Shown here: positions 17,589 to 26,078 of the stretch, in pieces
Position numbering within the stretch: position 1 is the stretch's first letter
How the letters are laid out: the number at the start of each line of letters is the position of its first letter
Source: Microbispora sp. NBC_01189
Lineage (GTDB): Bacteria; Actinomycetota; Actinomycetes; Streptosporangiales; Streptosporangiaceae
Assembly: GCF_036010665.1 (NCBI RefSeq)
Contig: NZ_CP108581.1
Span: forward strand, 813,501 to 877,500
Length of the DNA stretch: 64,000 bases
Direction of reading: 5' to 3'
Program-made: the position numbers and the translations under genes
The notes under the pieces: generated by a model
Database searches by the model: none
Told to the model about the DNA's origin: nothing
What the model saw: the letters and a program-made list of their open reading frames with translations, nothing else

Positions 17589-19028
17589 TCAGCCGAGTCC
17601 GATGCCGACGAGTTCGGCGGCGCGCTCGGCGGTGCTCCGGTCGGCCTGGGTGACCGACGGGTCACCGGTGCGCCGGTAGGCCACCTCGACGACGAGGTTG
17701 CTGAGGCGGAACCAGACCGTGGCGCCGGTGGTCCCGGCTCCGGGGTCGGCCGTGTCGCAGGCGAACGCCTCGTCGGCGATTCCCGGGCGGTCGCGCGCCG
17801 CGGCGCCCCGGGCCGCCCGCTCCGAGGCGAGCTCCCGGGCGGCGGCCGCCTCGCCCGAGCCGTCACCGGGGAGCCGGAAGCCGACGGTGATCGTCCCCGC
17901 GTGCCCACTGACGCGCTCGGTCCACGCGCATCCGCCCGCGCCGCCTCCGCCGCCTCCGCCCTGCCGCGCGCCTCCGCCGCCCTCGCTCCCCTGGCCCCCG
18001 GAGGGCTCCGGGCGGGGCGCGGCGCCGAGGAGGTCGCGGATCTGCGTGTCGGTGAGGCTGCGGCAGGCGTAGGGGACGGCGGTGAAGCGCCCGCCGCCCT
18101 CGTCCCGCCCCGACGTCAGGAGCCAGGCGCCGAGGCCCGCCGCAAGGCCCGCCACGATCACCAGGGCCGCCACGACGGCCAGGCGCCACGATCGGGCGGG
18201 CCGTGAGGCGGGAGCGGGGACGGGCGGCGCGGCGGCGGCGCGCAGGGCCTGCCGCACGACCTCGGGCGGCGGGCGCCGCACCGGGTCCTTGTCGAGCAGG
18301 GCGAGCACGATCCAGGCCAGCACCCGGGACGCCCGCGTCATCGGCGGCGGTTCGTGGAGCAGGACGGCGGCGACGAGCGCGGCGGCGGTGGGGCGGTGGA
18401 AGGGCGTCTCGCCCTCGGCAGCCGTGTAGAGCGTGGCCCCGAGGGACCACAGGTCCGAGGCGGGCCCGTCGGGCTCCTCCCGGAACCGCTCCGGCGCCAT
18501 GTAGGCGGGCGACCCGGCCGAGCTGCGCCAGGAGGCGCCGCCCTCGCCCATCGGCGCGGCGATGCCGAAGTCGGTGAGCAGGGCCCGGCCGTCCGGCCCG
18601 ATCAGCACGTTGGCCGGCTTCACGTCCCGGTGCAGGATGCCCCGCGCGTGGGCCGCCTCCAGCGCGTCGAGCACGGCCAGCCCGATCTCCGCGACCCGCT
18701 CGGAGGGCAGCGGCCCGTGCTCGCGGACGATCCTGTCGAGGGAGTGGCCGGGCACCAGGTCCATGACGATCCACGGCTGTCCGGCGTGCCCGACGACGTC
18801 GTGGATCGTCACGATCGAGGGGTGGCTCAGCCGCCCCGCCGCCCGGGCCTCGTCGACGGCCCGCCCGAGGAACTCGGCAAGCCGCCGGTCGTCCAGGTCC
18901 GGCGGGACGCGGAGCTGCTTGATCGCCACCTCGCGGCGCAGCAGTTCGTCGTGGGCACGCCAAACCGTGCCGCCACCCCCCTCACCGAGCCGTTCGGTGA
19001 GGCGGTACCGCCCGGCGAGCACCTCCAC
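17589..19028 (-). CDS. Receptor-like Ser/Thr protein kinase (PknB type)
   Basis: 479 residues. The kinase domain runs from about 5 to 265: glycine loop LGEGGGGTV, catalytic Lys in VAIKQL, HRDVKPANVL loop, DFG in LLTDFGIA, and the APE-equivalent YMAPERF. A transmembrane helix (VVAALVIVAGLAAGLGAWLL) leads to an extracellular domain of about 170 residues with a Gly-rich insertion and the pattern YACRSLTDTQIRDLLG ... CAWTERV, shared with the neighbouring kinase. The GTG start lies 2 bp after the upstream kinase's stop codon, so the two are almost certainly co-translated. Confidence 0.9.
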   Translation of the reverse strand: MEVLAGRYRLTERLGEGGGGTVWRAHDELLRREVAIKQLRVPPDLDDRRLAEFLGRAVDEARAAGRLSHPSIVTIHDVVGHAGQPWIVMDLVPGHSLDRIVREHGPLPSERVAEIGLAVLDALEAAHARGILHRDVKPANVLIGPDGRALLTDFGIAAPMGEGGASWRSSAGSPAYMAPERFREEPDGPASDLWSLGATLYTAAEGETPFHRPTAAALVAAVLLHEPPPMTRASRVLAWIVLALLDKDPVRRPPPEVVRQALRAAAAPPVPAPASRPARSWRLAVVAALVIVAGLAAGLGAWLLTSGRDEGGGRFTAVPYACRSLTDTQIRDLLGAAPRPEPSGGQGSEGGGGARQGGGGGGGAGGCAWTERVSGHAGTITVGFRLPGDGSGEAAAARELASERAARGAAARDRPGIADEAFACDTADPGAGTTGATVWFRLSNLVVEVAYRRTGDPSVTQADRSTAERAAELVGIGLG

Positions 19029-19030
19029 GG

Positions 19031-20533
19031 CTACGCCAGCCCGCTCAGGCCGCCGGCGGCAGACCGGGCCGCCGCGACCGCCGTGTCCCGCAGCCGGGCC
19101 GGGGACGTCACGTCCAGGTGGGCATACCGCAGAACGGCCACGAGGTCGCCGAGGCGGAAGTACACCCAGGCGGCCTTCGCCGTGCCCTCCGGCGTGGTGA
19201 CATCCACGGCGAAGGCCTCGTCGGCCAGCCCCGGCACGTCCCGCGCGGCCGACTCGACGACCTGGGTCTTCCGGTCGAGCCCGACCTCGTACCAGATCAG
19301 GTCGCCGTCGCGCGGTCCCGAGGCGTACTGCCGGCGCAGTCCCTGCATGAGTGTCCGCGCGGAGGCCAGGTCCAGCGCCCAGGGTTCCGGGGTGTCGGAG
19401 TCGGTCTCGGCGCCCAGTTCGACGCCCGCGCCGGTGACGGCCCACTGGCAGCCCGCCTTCTCCGGACGCGGGTCCGCCGGGGCGCCCAGGATGCGGCGCA
19501 CCTCCGCTCCGGACAGCGCCCGGCACAGGTCCACGGCGCGGGTGAAGACCGGCGAGACCCGCGGCGGGGGCGTGCCGGGCTCGCCGTCCCGCAGCGCGTA
19601 CGCCGTCAGGGGCACCGCGGCGGCCGCCACGGCGAGGGCGACGGCCGCGATCCACCACCGGCGGCGCCCGGCGGGCCCGGCCGGGGCGTCGGTCCGGGCT
19701 TCCGGGCCGGGCGTGCCGCCGTCGGCGATCCGGCGCAGCGTCGCGAGCGCCGCGCCCGCGTCCGGGCGGTGCGCGGGGTCACGGGCCAGCATCCGGGTCA
19801 GCACCGGGCCGAGCGGCCCCGCGAGCACCGGCGGCCGGGGGTCGCGGGTGAGCGTCGCCGCGATCACCTCGGCCTGGGTGCCCTGGTGCGGCGGGACGCC
19901 CTCGACCGCCGTGTAGAGGGTGGCCCCGAGCGACCACAGGTCGGCGGCCGGGCCCCCGCGGTCGCCCGCGAGCCGCTCGGGCGCGATGAAGCCCGGCGAG
20001 CCGACGAGCAGCCCCGCCTCGGTGATCGACGCCTGACCGGCGGGCCGGGCGATGCCGAAGTCGGTGAGCACCACCCGGCCGTCGGCGGTTAGGAAGACGT
20101 TGCCCGGCTTGACGTCCCGGTGCTGCACGCCCTGGGCGTGCGCGGCCGACAGCGCCTCCAGGAGCCGGGCGCCGAGGTCGGCCACCTGCCGGTACGGCAG
20201 CGGCCCGTACGACGCGACCTGCGCGGCGAGGTCCCGGCCGCGGAGCAGTTCCATGACGATCCACGGCCTGCCGTCCTGGAGGAGCACGTCGTGCAGCGCG
20301 ACGATCCCCGGGTGCCGCACCCGCGCGGTGACCTCGGCCTCGCGCATGACCCTGGCGACGAGCTCGGCCCGCTCCCGGTCGCCGAGCCCCTCGGGGAGAC
20401 GCAGTTCCTTGACGGCCACCTCGCGGTCCAGCACCGGGTCCCTGGCCAGCCAGACCCGGCCCATGCCGCCGGAGCCCAGCGGGCGCAGCAGGTGGTATCG
20501 CGAGGCCAGTGGCTCCCCCAGCGATTCGGCCAT
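19031..20533 (-). CDS. Receptor-like Ser/Thr protein kinase (PknB type), upstream paralog
   Basis: 500 residues starting MAESLGEPLASRYHLL. Kinase motifs: LGSGGMGRVW loop, Lys in VAVKEL, HRDVKPGNVFL, DFG in LTDFGIARPAG, and IAPERL. After a proline-rich linker comes a helix (WWIAAVALAVAAAAVPLTAY) and an extracellular domain opening with DLCRALSGAEVRRILG and containing CQWAV. Its order and motifs match the downstream kinase, so the pair arose by duplication with divergence. The ATG has no Shine-Dalgarno but a TATTCT-like hexamer sits about 10 bp upstream, which fits a leaderless transcript. It diverges from the small secreted proteins. Confidence 0.9.
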   Translation of the reverse strand: MAESLGEPLASRYHLLRPLGSGGMGRVWLARDPVLDREVAVKELRLPEGLGDRERAELVARVMREAEVTARVRHPGIVALHDVLLQDGRPWIVMELLRGRDLAAQVASYGPLPYRQVADLGARLLEALSAAHAQGVQHRDVKPGNVFLTADGRVVLTDFGIARPAGQASITEAGLLVGSPGFIAPERLAGDRGGPAADLWSLGATLYTAVEGVPPHQGTQAEVIAATLTRDPRPPVLAGPLGPVLTRMLARDPAHRPDAGAALATLRRIADGGTPGPEARTDAPAGPAGRRRWWIAAVALAVAAAAVPLTAYALRDGEPGTPPPRVSPVFTRAVDLCRALSGAEVRRILGAPADPRPEKAGCQWAVTGAGVELGAETDSDTPEPWALDLASARTLMQGLRRQYASGPRDGDLIWYEVGLDRKTQVVESAARDVPGLADEAFAVDVTTPEGTAKAAWVYFRLGDLVAVLRYAHLDVTSPARLRDTAVAAARSAAGGLSGLA

Positions 20534-20735
20534 AACGGGGAGAATAGCGAAAGCGTGATCGATCGCCCTCCGAATCACCGGTCCCGTCCGACAAACAAGA
20601 CAACACGTGCGGCGCGTCACGTACCGCCCGGACGGCGTGATGGGACCGGCCACGGCCGCGGGGGTATGACTTCAGCGTCAAGGCGCACGACCGCAGTACC
20701 CGCTCACCTTTCGGCAGAAGGGCAGGTGCCGCAGG

Positions 20736-21059
20736 ATGGTCCGTCATATCAGGGGGAATCAATTCGCTGGCGTGATCGGTTGCCTGGGCCGCCCGGCACT
20801 GGCGGCGCTCACGATCGCGATCTCGGCACTCGCCGCGCATCCCGGGCACGCGAAGGCGACGCTCCCGCAGGACACCAAGGCGAGCGCCGCGGACGGCGGC
20901 AGCAGGAACGGCAACGGCTCCGCGATACGCCTGGGCAATGGCAGGGGTAACCGGAGCTTCATGGGCCTGGGCGATCAGATCAACTACGGCGGAGTCCATC
21001 AGTACGGGGCCAGTCTCGGTGAAGGTTCGGTCAGGAACGAGGTCCACGTCTGCGATTGA
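20736..21059 (+). CDS. Small secreted protein, divergent first member of a tandem triplet
   Basis: 107 residues. A basic N-terminus and hydrophobic core (LAALTIAISALAAHPGHA) form a signal peptide; the mature part of about 70 residues shares with the next two genes the motif NGNGSAIRLGNGR and a later Gly/Asn-rich stretch, but lacks their paired cysteines and ends in a single Cys (VHVCD). An AGG-rich sequence stands just before the ATG. It is divergent from the receptor kinase operon. I know no family with this motif. Confidence 0.65.
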   Translation: MVRHIRGNQFAGVIGCLGRPALAALTIAISALAAHPGHAKATLPQDTKASAADGGSRNGNGSAIRLGNGRGNRSFMGLGDQINYGGVHQYGASLGEGSVRNEVHVCD

Positions 21060-21122
21060 TCGTCAGGGACGAATAATCGGCAATCGCCGCGTGCCGGGCA
21101 AAGAACGGTATCCGCTGCGTCG

Positions 21123-21150
21123 GGGGTCGCGGGAAGCCGGGAGCGACCCC
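21123..21150 (+). terminator. Stem-loop after the first small secreted gene
   Basis: Inverted repeat GGGGTCGC / GCGACCCC with a 12-nt loop, about 65 bp downstream of the stop codon. It may end the first transcript and so separate it from the second gene. Confidence 0.4.
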
Positions 21151-21167
21151 GCCCATCGGGGTATGTG

Positions 21168-21198
21168 GCGAACGAGTCGCGGGAGGCGACTCGTTCGC
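21168..21198 (+). promoter_or_regulatory. Strong hairpin before the second small secreted gene
   Basis: Perfect 13-bp stem GCGAACGAGTCGC / GCGACTCGTTCGC with the 5-nt loop GGGAG, 25 bp ahead of the start codon. A shorter version, ACGAG-AGAA-CTCGT followed by the same TCGC, precedes the third gene, so some structure is conserved between the paralogs. It could be an operator, a leader structure or part of a terminator. Confidence 0.5.
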
Positions 21199-21223
21199 AC
21201 GTCACCAGAGGGAGCCGGCGGAG

Positions 21224-21616
21224 ATGATGTTGCATGCTGCGCGGAACGCGCTTGCCCGCGTGGCCCCGCGCCGGTGCGCGGCGCTGTCCGCGTTCACGAT
21301 CGCGGTCGCGGTCGCGGCGGTCCTCGGCGCCGGCCCTCCGTCCGCCGCGTACGCCGTGCCGGTGTCCGACGGTGGAGGTGGAGGCTTCGTGGGGCCCGAC
21401 AACAACGGCAACGGGTCGAGCATCCGCGTGGGCAACGGCAGGACAGTAGGGAACTACCTGGCGGTCGGCAGCCTCAAGAGCGCGAACGGCCTGCAGCAGG
21501 CCACGATCGGCGTGAACGGCGCCGTCAACGCCCAGGGCAACTTCTGCAGGTGGCAGTCCAGCTTCTGCAAGGTGAACCAGAACGCATGGGTCTCCCGTCA
21601 CAAAGGGCGGTGGTGA
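21224..21616 (+). CDS. Small secreted protein, second of the triplet
   Basis: 130 residues: signal peptide with basic start and core AFTIAVAVAAVLGAG, probable cleavage after AYA, then a mature chain of about 85 residues. It has a glycine run, the block NNGNGSSIRVGNGRTVGNYL, then LAVGSLKSANGLQQAT, NAQGN, and the pair of cysteines in FCRWQSSFC that may form a disulphide, ending NAWVSRHKGRW. The third gene matches this layout almost residue for residue. The double ATG follows GAGGGAG and GGCGGAG sequences. Likely exported by Sec and surface or medium located; function unknown. Confidence 0.75.
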   Translation: MMLHAARNALARVAPRRCAALSAFTIAVAVAAVLGAGPPSAAYAVPVSDGGGGGFVGPDNNGNGSSIRVGNGRTVGNYLAVGSLKSANGLQQATIGVNGAVNAQGNFCRWQSSFCKVNQNAWVSRHKGRW

Positions 21617-21778
21617 AACGCCCAGAGCCGTCCGCCAGGGAAGCCGCGCGGCCGGACGAAGAAACCGTCAGGCGCCGCGCGCCGGACATGGTACGGCGAC
21701 CCATCGCGGGTCGCGCGGCTTCTGTCAACACGAGAGAACTCGTTCGCCGTGGCATCAGAGGGAGCTGAGCCAGCACAA

Positions 21779-22222
21779 ATGATGTGTCATGCAGCATGGA
21801 GTGCAGTTGCCCGCGCGGCCTCACGCGGGCTCGCGGCACCGGTCGTGCTCACGGTCGTGGTCTTCGGGTCTACGGTCACCGCGAACGCGGTCGCGATCTC
21901 CGGTGGCCCCGGAGGGGGAGGCTACGCGGGGCCCGACAACAACGGAAACGGGTCCAGCATTAGCCTGGGCAACGGCAGGACAGTCGGGAACCATCTGGCG
22001 GTCGGCAGCCTCAAGAGCGCGAACGGCCTGCAGCAGGCCACGGTCGACACGAACGGCTCCACCAACGCCCAGGGAAATCTCTGCAGGCGGCAGTCCGGCT
22101 TCTGCAATCTGAACCACAACGCCTGGGTCACCCGGCCCGGCACCGCGGGAGACGCCCCGCGCGCATGCGCGCGGGGCGTCCTTGATGTCCGGTCCTGCCG
22201 CCCGAGACTCAGCTCAGGGTGA
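21779..22222 (+). CDS. Small secreted protein, third of the triplet, with read-through C-terminus
   Basis: 147 residues from the double ATG that aligns with the start of the second paralog (MMCHAAWSAVARAASRG). Signal peptide core VVLTVVVFGSTVTANAVA; the mature part repeats NNGNGSSISLGNGRTVGN, LAVGSLKSANGLQQAT and CRRQSGFC, then NAWVTR. The second paralog stops seven residues after the equivalent of NAWV; here the frame continues for about 28 residues through a perfect palindrome that looks like the terminator, and overlaps the convergent GH3 gene by 14 bp. The extension is probably a lost stop codon. Family unknown. Confidence 0.7.
   Translation: MMCHAAWSAVARAASRGLAAPVVLTVVVFGSTVTANAVAISGGPGGGGYAGPDNNGNGSSISLGNGRTVGNHLAVGSLKSANGLQQATVDTNGSTNAQGNLCRRQSGFCNLNHNAWVTRPGTAGDAPRACARGVLDVRSCRPRLSSG
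22151..22180. terminator. 30-bp perfect palindrome between convergent genes
   Basis: Two 15-nt arms, GACGCCCCGCGCGCA and its exact complement, with no spacer. Position between the third small secreted gene and the convergent GH3 gene suits a bidirectional terminator. It lies inside the extended reading frame of the former. Confidence 0.75.
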
Positions 22223-25139
22223 GGTCCTTGATCCGGACGTCGCCGGTGAAGACCAGGTACACGTCCTTCACGCCGTTCGCGCCGGAGACCGGAGCGGTGG
22301 CGGCGGCCCACTGGTAGACGCCGCCGGTCGCGGCGACCGGGATCGTGGCCGCCTTCGTGCCGTTCGGGGAGCCGAGGCGCACCTCGATCCTCCCGCCGGC
22401 CACGGAGGCCACACCCACGGTCACCTTCGCGGGCTTGCGGAGCTGGACGTCCTTGAACGCGATCCAGCCGCCGTCCGCGCCCGCCACGGCGTCACCGCGG
22501 ACCTTGGTCTCGTCCACCAGGTGGACGCCCGAGTAGTCGTCGAAGTCGATCGCCCGGGTGGTCGTCGACAGGTCGCGGTGCGGGATGTCCTCGCCCTTGA
22601 CATTGATCGTCGAGCGCTGGCGGACGGCCTCCGACGAGGATCCCACGAGGATGTCGTGAGTCGCGTTCTCGACCGTCCACCTGTTCCGCGTGACGTCCCA
22701 CAGGGCGAGGTCGGCCTTCTTGACGGTCATCGTGACCGTCTTCGTCTGCCCCGGCGCCAGCGGCACCCGCTGGAACGCGCGCAGCTGCTTGACCGGCTGC
22801 TTCACCCGCGACCGGTGCTGGTGGGTGTAGAGCTGCACGACCTCGTCGCCGGCCCGGGAGCCTGTGTTGGTCACCTTCACCGAGACCTCGTACGCGTCGC
22901 CCTTCGGCACGGCCTTCAGGCCCTGGTAGGCGAACGACGTGTACGACAGACCGTACCCGAAGGGGTAGAGGGGCCTGCCCCGGTAGTACAGGTAGGTGCG
23001 GTCCCTCTTGACGATGTCGTAGTCGAGGATGTCCGGCAGTTCGCCGGCCGACCGGTACCACGTCTGGGTCAGCCGTCCCGCCGGGTTGACGTCGCCGTAC
23101 AGCACATCGGCGAGGCCGTGCCCGGTCTCGGCGCCCGCGTGGGTGGTCCACAGGATGGCCGGGACGTTGTCCTGCTCCCAGTTGATCGTCGTCGGGTAGC
23201 TGTTCTGCAGCACCACGACCGTGTTGGGGTTGGCCTTCTTCACCGCCCTGACCAGGGCCTCCTGGCCCTCGGCGAGGTTCATGTCGGTGCGGTCGTGCGC
23301 CTCGCGGCCGTTGATGAACGGCATGCTGCCGACCACGACGACCGCCACGTCGGCGGCCTTCGCCTTGGCGACCGCGTCGTCCACGCCGCGGGAGACGACC
23401 TCCTTGGCGTAGTGCGTGGCCTGGTCGGCGGTGGTCAGACTGAGTGTGCCGTCCGCCTCGGCCTTGACGTACGCGTTCGGGCCGAACCAGCTCTCGCTCG
23501 TCTCGTAGCCGGCGTACCGCAGCAGGAAGGTGCCGTCGGTCTGCTGCTCCAGCTTGAACTGCTCCTGAACGAACCAGCCGGACGGCTGGTCGGCGGTGTT
23601 GGCGAGCGTCGCCCAGTTGGCCCGGCTGACGTACTTGCCGTTGGCCGCGCTGCGCAGCGTCAGCACGCCCTGGCCCCAGTCGAACGCGTCGAACTGCTCG
23701 GTCGCGCCGGCCGTGGCCGCGCTCTCCTTAAGGTCTCCCCCGGTGGCGGGCGCGCTGATGTACTTCCCGGTGGCGACGTCCTTCAGGGCGATCCGGTCGA
23801 CGCCCTCGGAGGAGGACACCGCCTTCGCGCGCTCCCTGATCCCGGCGAGTGGGGTCACCTTGTACGGCAGGGCGCCCGAGTACCAGTCGGTGTAGAGGAC
23901 GTCGGCGAGCGGGCCGACCACGGCGACCTTCTTGCCGGGCTTCAGCGGCAGCGCGCCGCCGGAGTTCTTCAGCAGAACCATGGCCTTGGCCGCGGTCTCG
24001 CGGTTCAGCCTCTGGTTCGCCGGGCTGTTGACGACGTCCTTGGTGATCTTCCCGTACGGCCCGCCGTCGGGGTCGAACTCACCGAGCCGGAACCGGATGC
24101 TGAGCTGGTGCCGCACGGCGTTGTCCACGTCCGCCTGGGTCAGCAGCCCCTTCGACAGGGCCTCCTTGACCGCCGCGACCGTCGGCCCGCCGTTGGTGTC
24201 GTCGACGGTCAGGCTGTCGAGGCCCGCCCTGATCAGCGCGGCGTCGGCCTCGGCCTGGGTCGCGTGGTACTTCTCGCTCTGCACCAGGTTGTTCGGCGCC
24301 CAGGCGTCGGAGACGTTGAACAGGGTCCGGTTCGTCCAGGAACGGACGACGTCGTTCAGGTCCGGGCTGACCGTGTTGGGCCGGCCGTTGACGAGGTTGT
24401 AGGACGCCATCACGCCGGTCGCGGCGTCCGCGGAGATGGCCGGTTTGAACGCCGCCTCGTCGTACTCGTGCTTGACCCGCGGCGGCAGCTCCGAGGAGGT
24501 GACGTCCCGGTTGATCTCGTTGTTGTTGGCCAGGTAGTGCTTGAGGGTGGGCGCCGACTTGAGGTGGTCGGGGTCGTCGCCCTCCATGCCCGATCCGTAC
24601 GCCGTGGAGATGGCGCCGGTGAGCAGGGGGTCTTCGGAGTATCCCTCCTCGTTGCGGCCCCAGCGCGGGTCGCGCAGCAGGTTGACGACGGGCGCCCACA
24701 GGTTGAGCCCCCACACGCGCGGGTTCTGCGCGTGGAAGCCGCGGGCCTCGTCGCCGACGGCGGAGCCGACCCGCTTGATCAGGGCGGGGTCCCAGGTGCT
24801 GGCCAGGCCGAGCGCCTGGGGGAAGACGGTGCCGGTGGCGGTGACCACGGCGCCGTTGTTGTCGATGTCGGTCGACCAGGCCACGCCGTGCAGCGCCTCG
24901 GTACCGCTCTTGAACATGCCGACGCCGAGGCGGTCGATCGCCGGGGCGTACTGGTGCAACATCGACACCTTCTCGTCGAGCGTGAGCCGCCCGAGCAGGT
25001 CGTCGACACGCTGCGCGAGCGGCAGCGACGGATTTCGGAACGGATAGTCGCCGGCCGCCCGCACAGGGCCGGCGCCCAGGCTCAGAGCCAGAGCCAGGGC
25101 GGCCGACGCGGACAGCATCGCCGAACGGCGACGGGACAT
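22209..25139 (-). CDS. Secreted GH3 beta-glucosidase / beta-xylosidase-like enzyme
   Basis: 976 residues with a signal peptide (SAALALALSLGAGPVRA, about residues 11-28). GH3 barrel with nucleophile Asp278 in NVSDAWAPNN; the region between the lobes contains a trefoil or fascin-like insertion (FDWGQGVLTLRSAANGKYV); the second lobe (VVVGSMPFINGREAHDRTDM), a fibronectin III-like domain and a CBM6-like C-terminus follow. Overall order and length match the cytoplasmic GH3 at 9-12 kb, so the two are paralogs sent to different compartments. It is the last gene of the GH31-ABC operon, where it would trim oligosaccharides outside the cell. Confidence 0.9.
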   Translation of the reverse strand: MSRRRSAMLSASAALALALSLGAGPVRAAGDYPFRNPSLPLAQRVDDLLGRLTLDEKVSMLHQYAPAIDRLGVGMFKSGTEALHGVAWSTDIDNNGAVVTATGTVFPQALGLASTWDPALIKRVGSAVGDEARGFHAQNPRVWGLNLWAPVVNLLRDPRWGRNEEGYSEDPLLTGAISTAYGSGMEGDDPDHLKSAPTLKHYLANNNEINRDVTSSELPPRVKHEYDEAAFKPAISADAATGVMASYNLVNGRPNTVSPDLNDVVRSWTNRTLFNVSDAWAPNNLVQSEKYHATQAEADAALIRAGLDSLTVDDTNGGPTVAAVKEALSKGLLTQADVDNAVRHQLSIRFRLGEFDPDGGPYGKITKDVVNSPANQRLNRETAAKAMVLLKNSGGALPLKPGKKVAVVGPLADVLYTDWYSGALPYKVTPLAGIRERAKAVSSSEGVDRIALKDVATGKYISAPATGGDLKESAATAGATEQFDAFDWGQGVLTLRSAANGKYVSRANWATLANTADQPSGWFVQEQFKLEQQTDGTFLLRYAGYETSESWFGPNAYVKAEADGTLSLTTADQATHYAKEVVSRGVDDAVAKAKAADVAVVVVGSMPFINGREAHDRTDMNLAEGQEALVRAVKKANPNTVVVLQNSYPTTINWEQDNVPAILWTTHAGAETGHGLADVLYGDVNPAGRLTQTWYRSAGELPDILDYDIVKRDRTYLYYRGRPLYPFGYGLSYTSFAYQGLKAVPKGDAYEVSVKVTNTGSRAGDEVVQLYTHQHRSRVKQPVKQLRAFQRVPLAPGQTKTVTMTVKKADLALWDVTRNRWTVENATHDILVGSSSEAVRQRSTINVKGEDIPHRDLSTTTRAIDFDDYSGVHLVDETKVRGDAVAGADGGWIAFKDVQLRKPAKVTVGVASVAGGRIEVRLGSPNGTKAATIPVAATGGVYQWAAATAPVSGANGVKDVYLVFTGDVRIKDLTLS

Positions 25140-25203
25140 TGCGCCTCCAGGTCAGGTAGTGACGCGTTTCTTCGGGGTTTCTTCTCGGGTGGGTTCTCTT
25201 GAA

Positions 25204-25242
25204 GGGGACTTACATGGGGGGACTTACATGAGGGGGACTTAC
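25204..25242. repeat. Triplicated GGGGACTTAC unit at a stop codon
   Basis: Three copies of GGGGACTTAC(A/T)TG at 14- and 15-bp spacing. Read on the minus strand, the innermost copy carries the TAA stop of the permease gene and the other two repeat it downstream. It lies in the 100-bp gap between the permease and the secreted GH3 and looks like replication slippage. Confidence 0.7.
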
Positions 25243-26078
25243 TTGAGCGCGCCGACCGTGATGCCGCGGGTCAGCGTGCGCTGGAAGATCAGGAAGAAGG
25301 CCACGGCCGGCACGATGCCGAGCAGCGCGGACGCGCTGGACATGGTGGCGTCCATCATCTTCTCCCCCTGCAGGACGCCGAGGGCGACCGGCACGGTCTG
25401 GTTGTCGTTGGAGATGAGGAACACCATCGGCAGGAAGAACTCGTTCCACGTCCAGATGAAGAAGAAGATGAGCAGCACGGTGAGGGTCGGGCGGCTGATG
25501 GGCACGACGATCCCCCACAGGATCCGCCATCTGCTCGCCCCGTCGAGCTCGGCCGCCTCCAGGATCCCCCGGGGGAACCGCCCGAGCACCGACGAGAGCA
25601 GGTAGGTCCCGAAGGCCCCCTGGATCACCGTGAAGATCAGCATGACCGCGAGCTTCGAGTCGTACAGCCCCGCCTGCTTCGCCAGGAAGTACAGCGGGTA
25701 GACGAGGGCCTCCTGCGGCAGCGTGTTGGCGACCAGGAAGAGCACGAGCAGCCACAGCCGGCCGCGGACCCGGCCGATCCCCAGCGCGTACGCGTTGAGC
25801 ACCGACAGCAGCACCGCGGCGACCGCGACGACGCCGCTGATCAGGAGGCTGTTCCAGAGCTTCAGGCCGAAGTCGACGCGCTGCCAGAAGGTGACGATCC
25901 CGTCCAGGTACAGCCCGTGCGGCAGGCTGAGCGGGCCGCCCGACGAGTACTCGGCCGGTGACTTGAACGCGTTGAGCGTGACGATCGCGAAGGGGACGAG
26001 CATCACGACCGCGAGCACGACCAGCGCCGCGAGGACCGCCCAGCGCCCCGGCTGGCCGAAGTGGCGATCGGAGGTCAC
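25239..26078 (-). CDS. ABC sugar permease (MalG-type)
   Basis: 279 residues with six predicted helices. The conserved EAA loop that contacts the ATPase reads EAAELDGASRWRILWGIVVP. MalG-type permeases pair with a MalF-type partner in importing di- and oligosaccharides. The GTG overlaps the stop of the upstream permease gene by four bases (GTGA), so the two subunits are coupled. No ATPase gene is in the operon. Confidence 0.92.
   Translation of the reverse strand: MTSDRHFGQPGRWAVLAALVVLAVVMLVPFAIVTLNAFKSPAEYSSGGPLSLPHGLYLDGIVTFWQRVDFGLKLWNSLLISGVVAVAAVLLSVLNAYALGIGRVRGRLWLLVLFLVANTLPQEALVYPLYFLAKQAGLYDSKLAVMLIFTVIQGAFGTYLLSSVLGRFPRGILEAAELDGASRWRILWGIVVPISRPTLTVLLIFFFIWTWNEFFLPMVFLISNDNQTVPVALGVLQGEKMMDATMSSASALLGIVPAVAFFLIFQRTLTRGITVGALK

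Noticed and set aside
20559..20653. N-terminal extension of the upstream kinase
   Set aside because: The longer frame has poor codon bias and no kinase-like sequence; the ATG at 20533 gives the standard kinase N-terminus.
22182..25202. 1006-codon plus-strand frame opposite the secreted GH3
   Set aside because: Antisense shadow; the minus strand has signal peptide, catalytic Asp and full GH3 domains.
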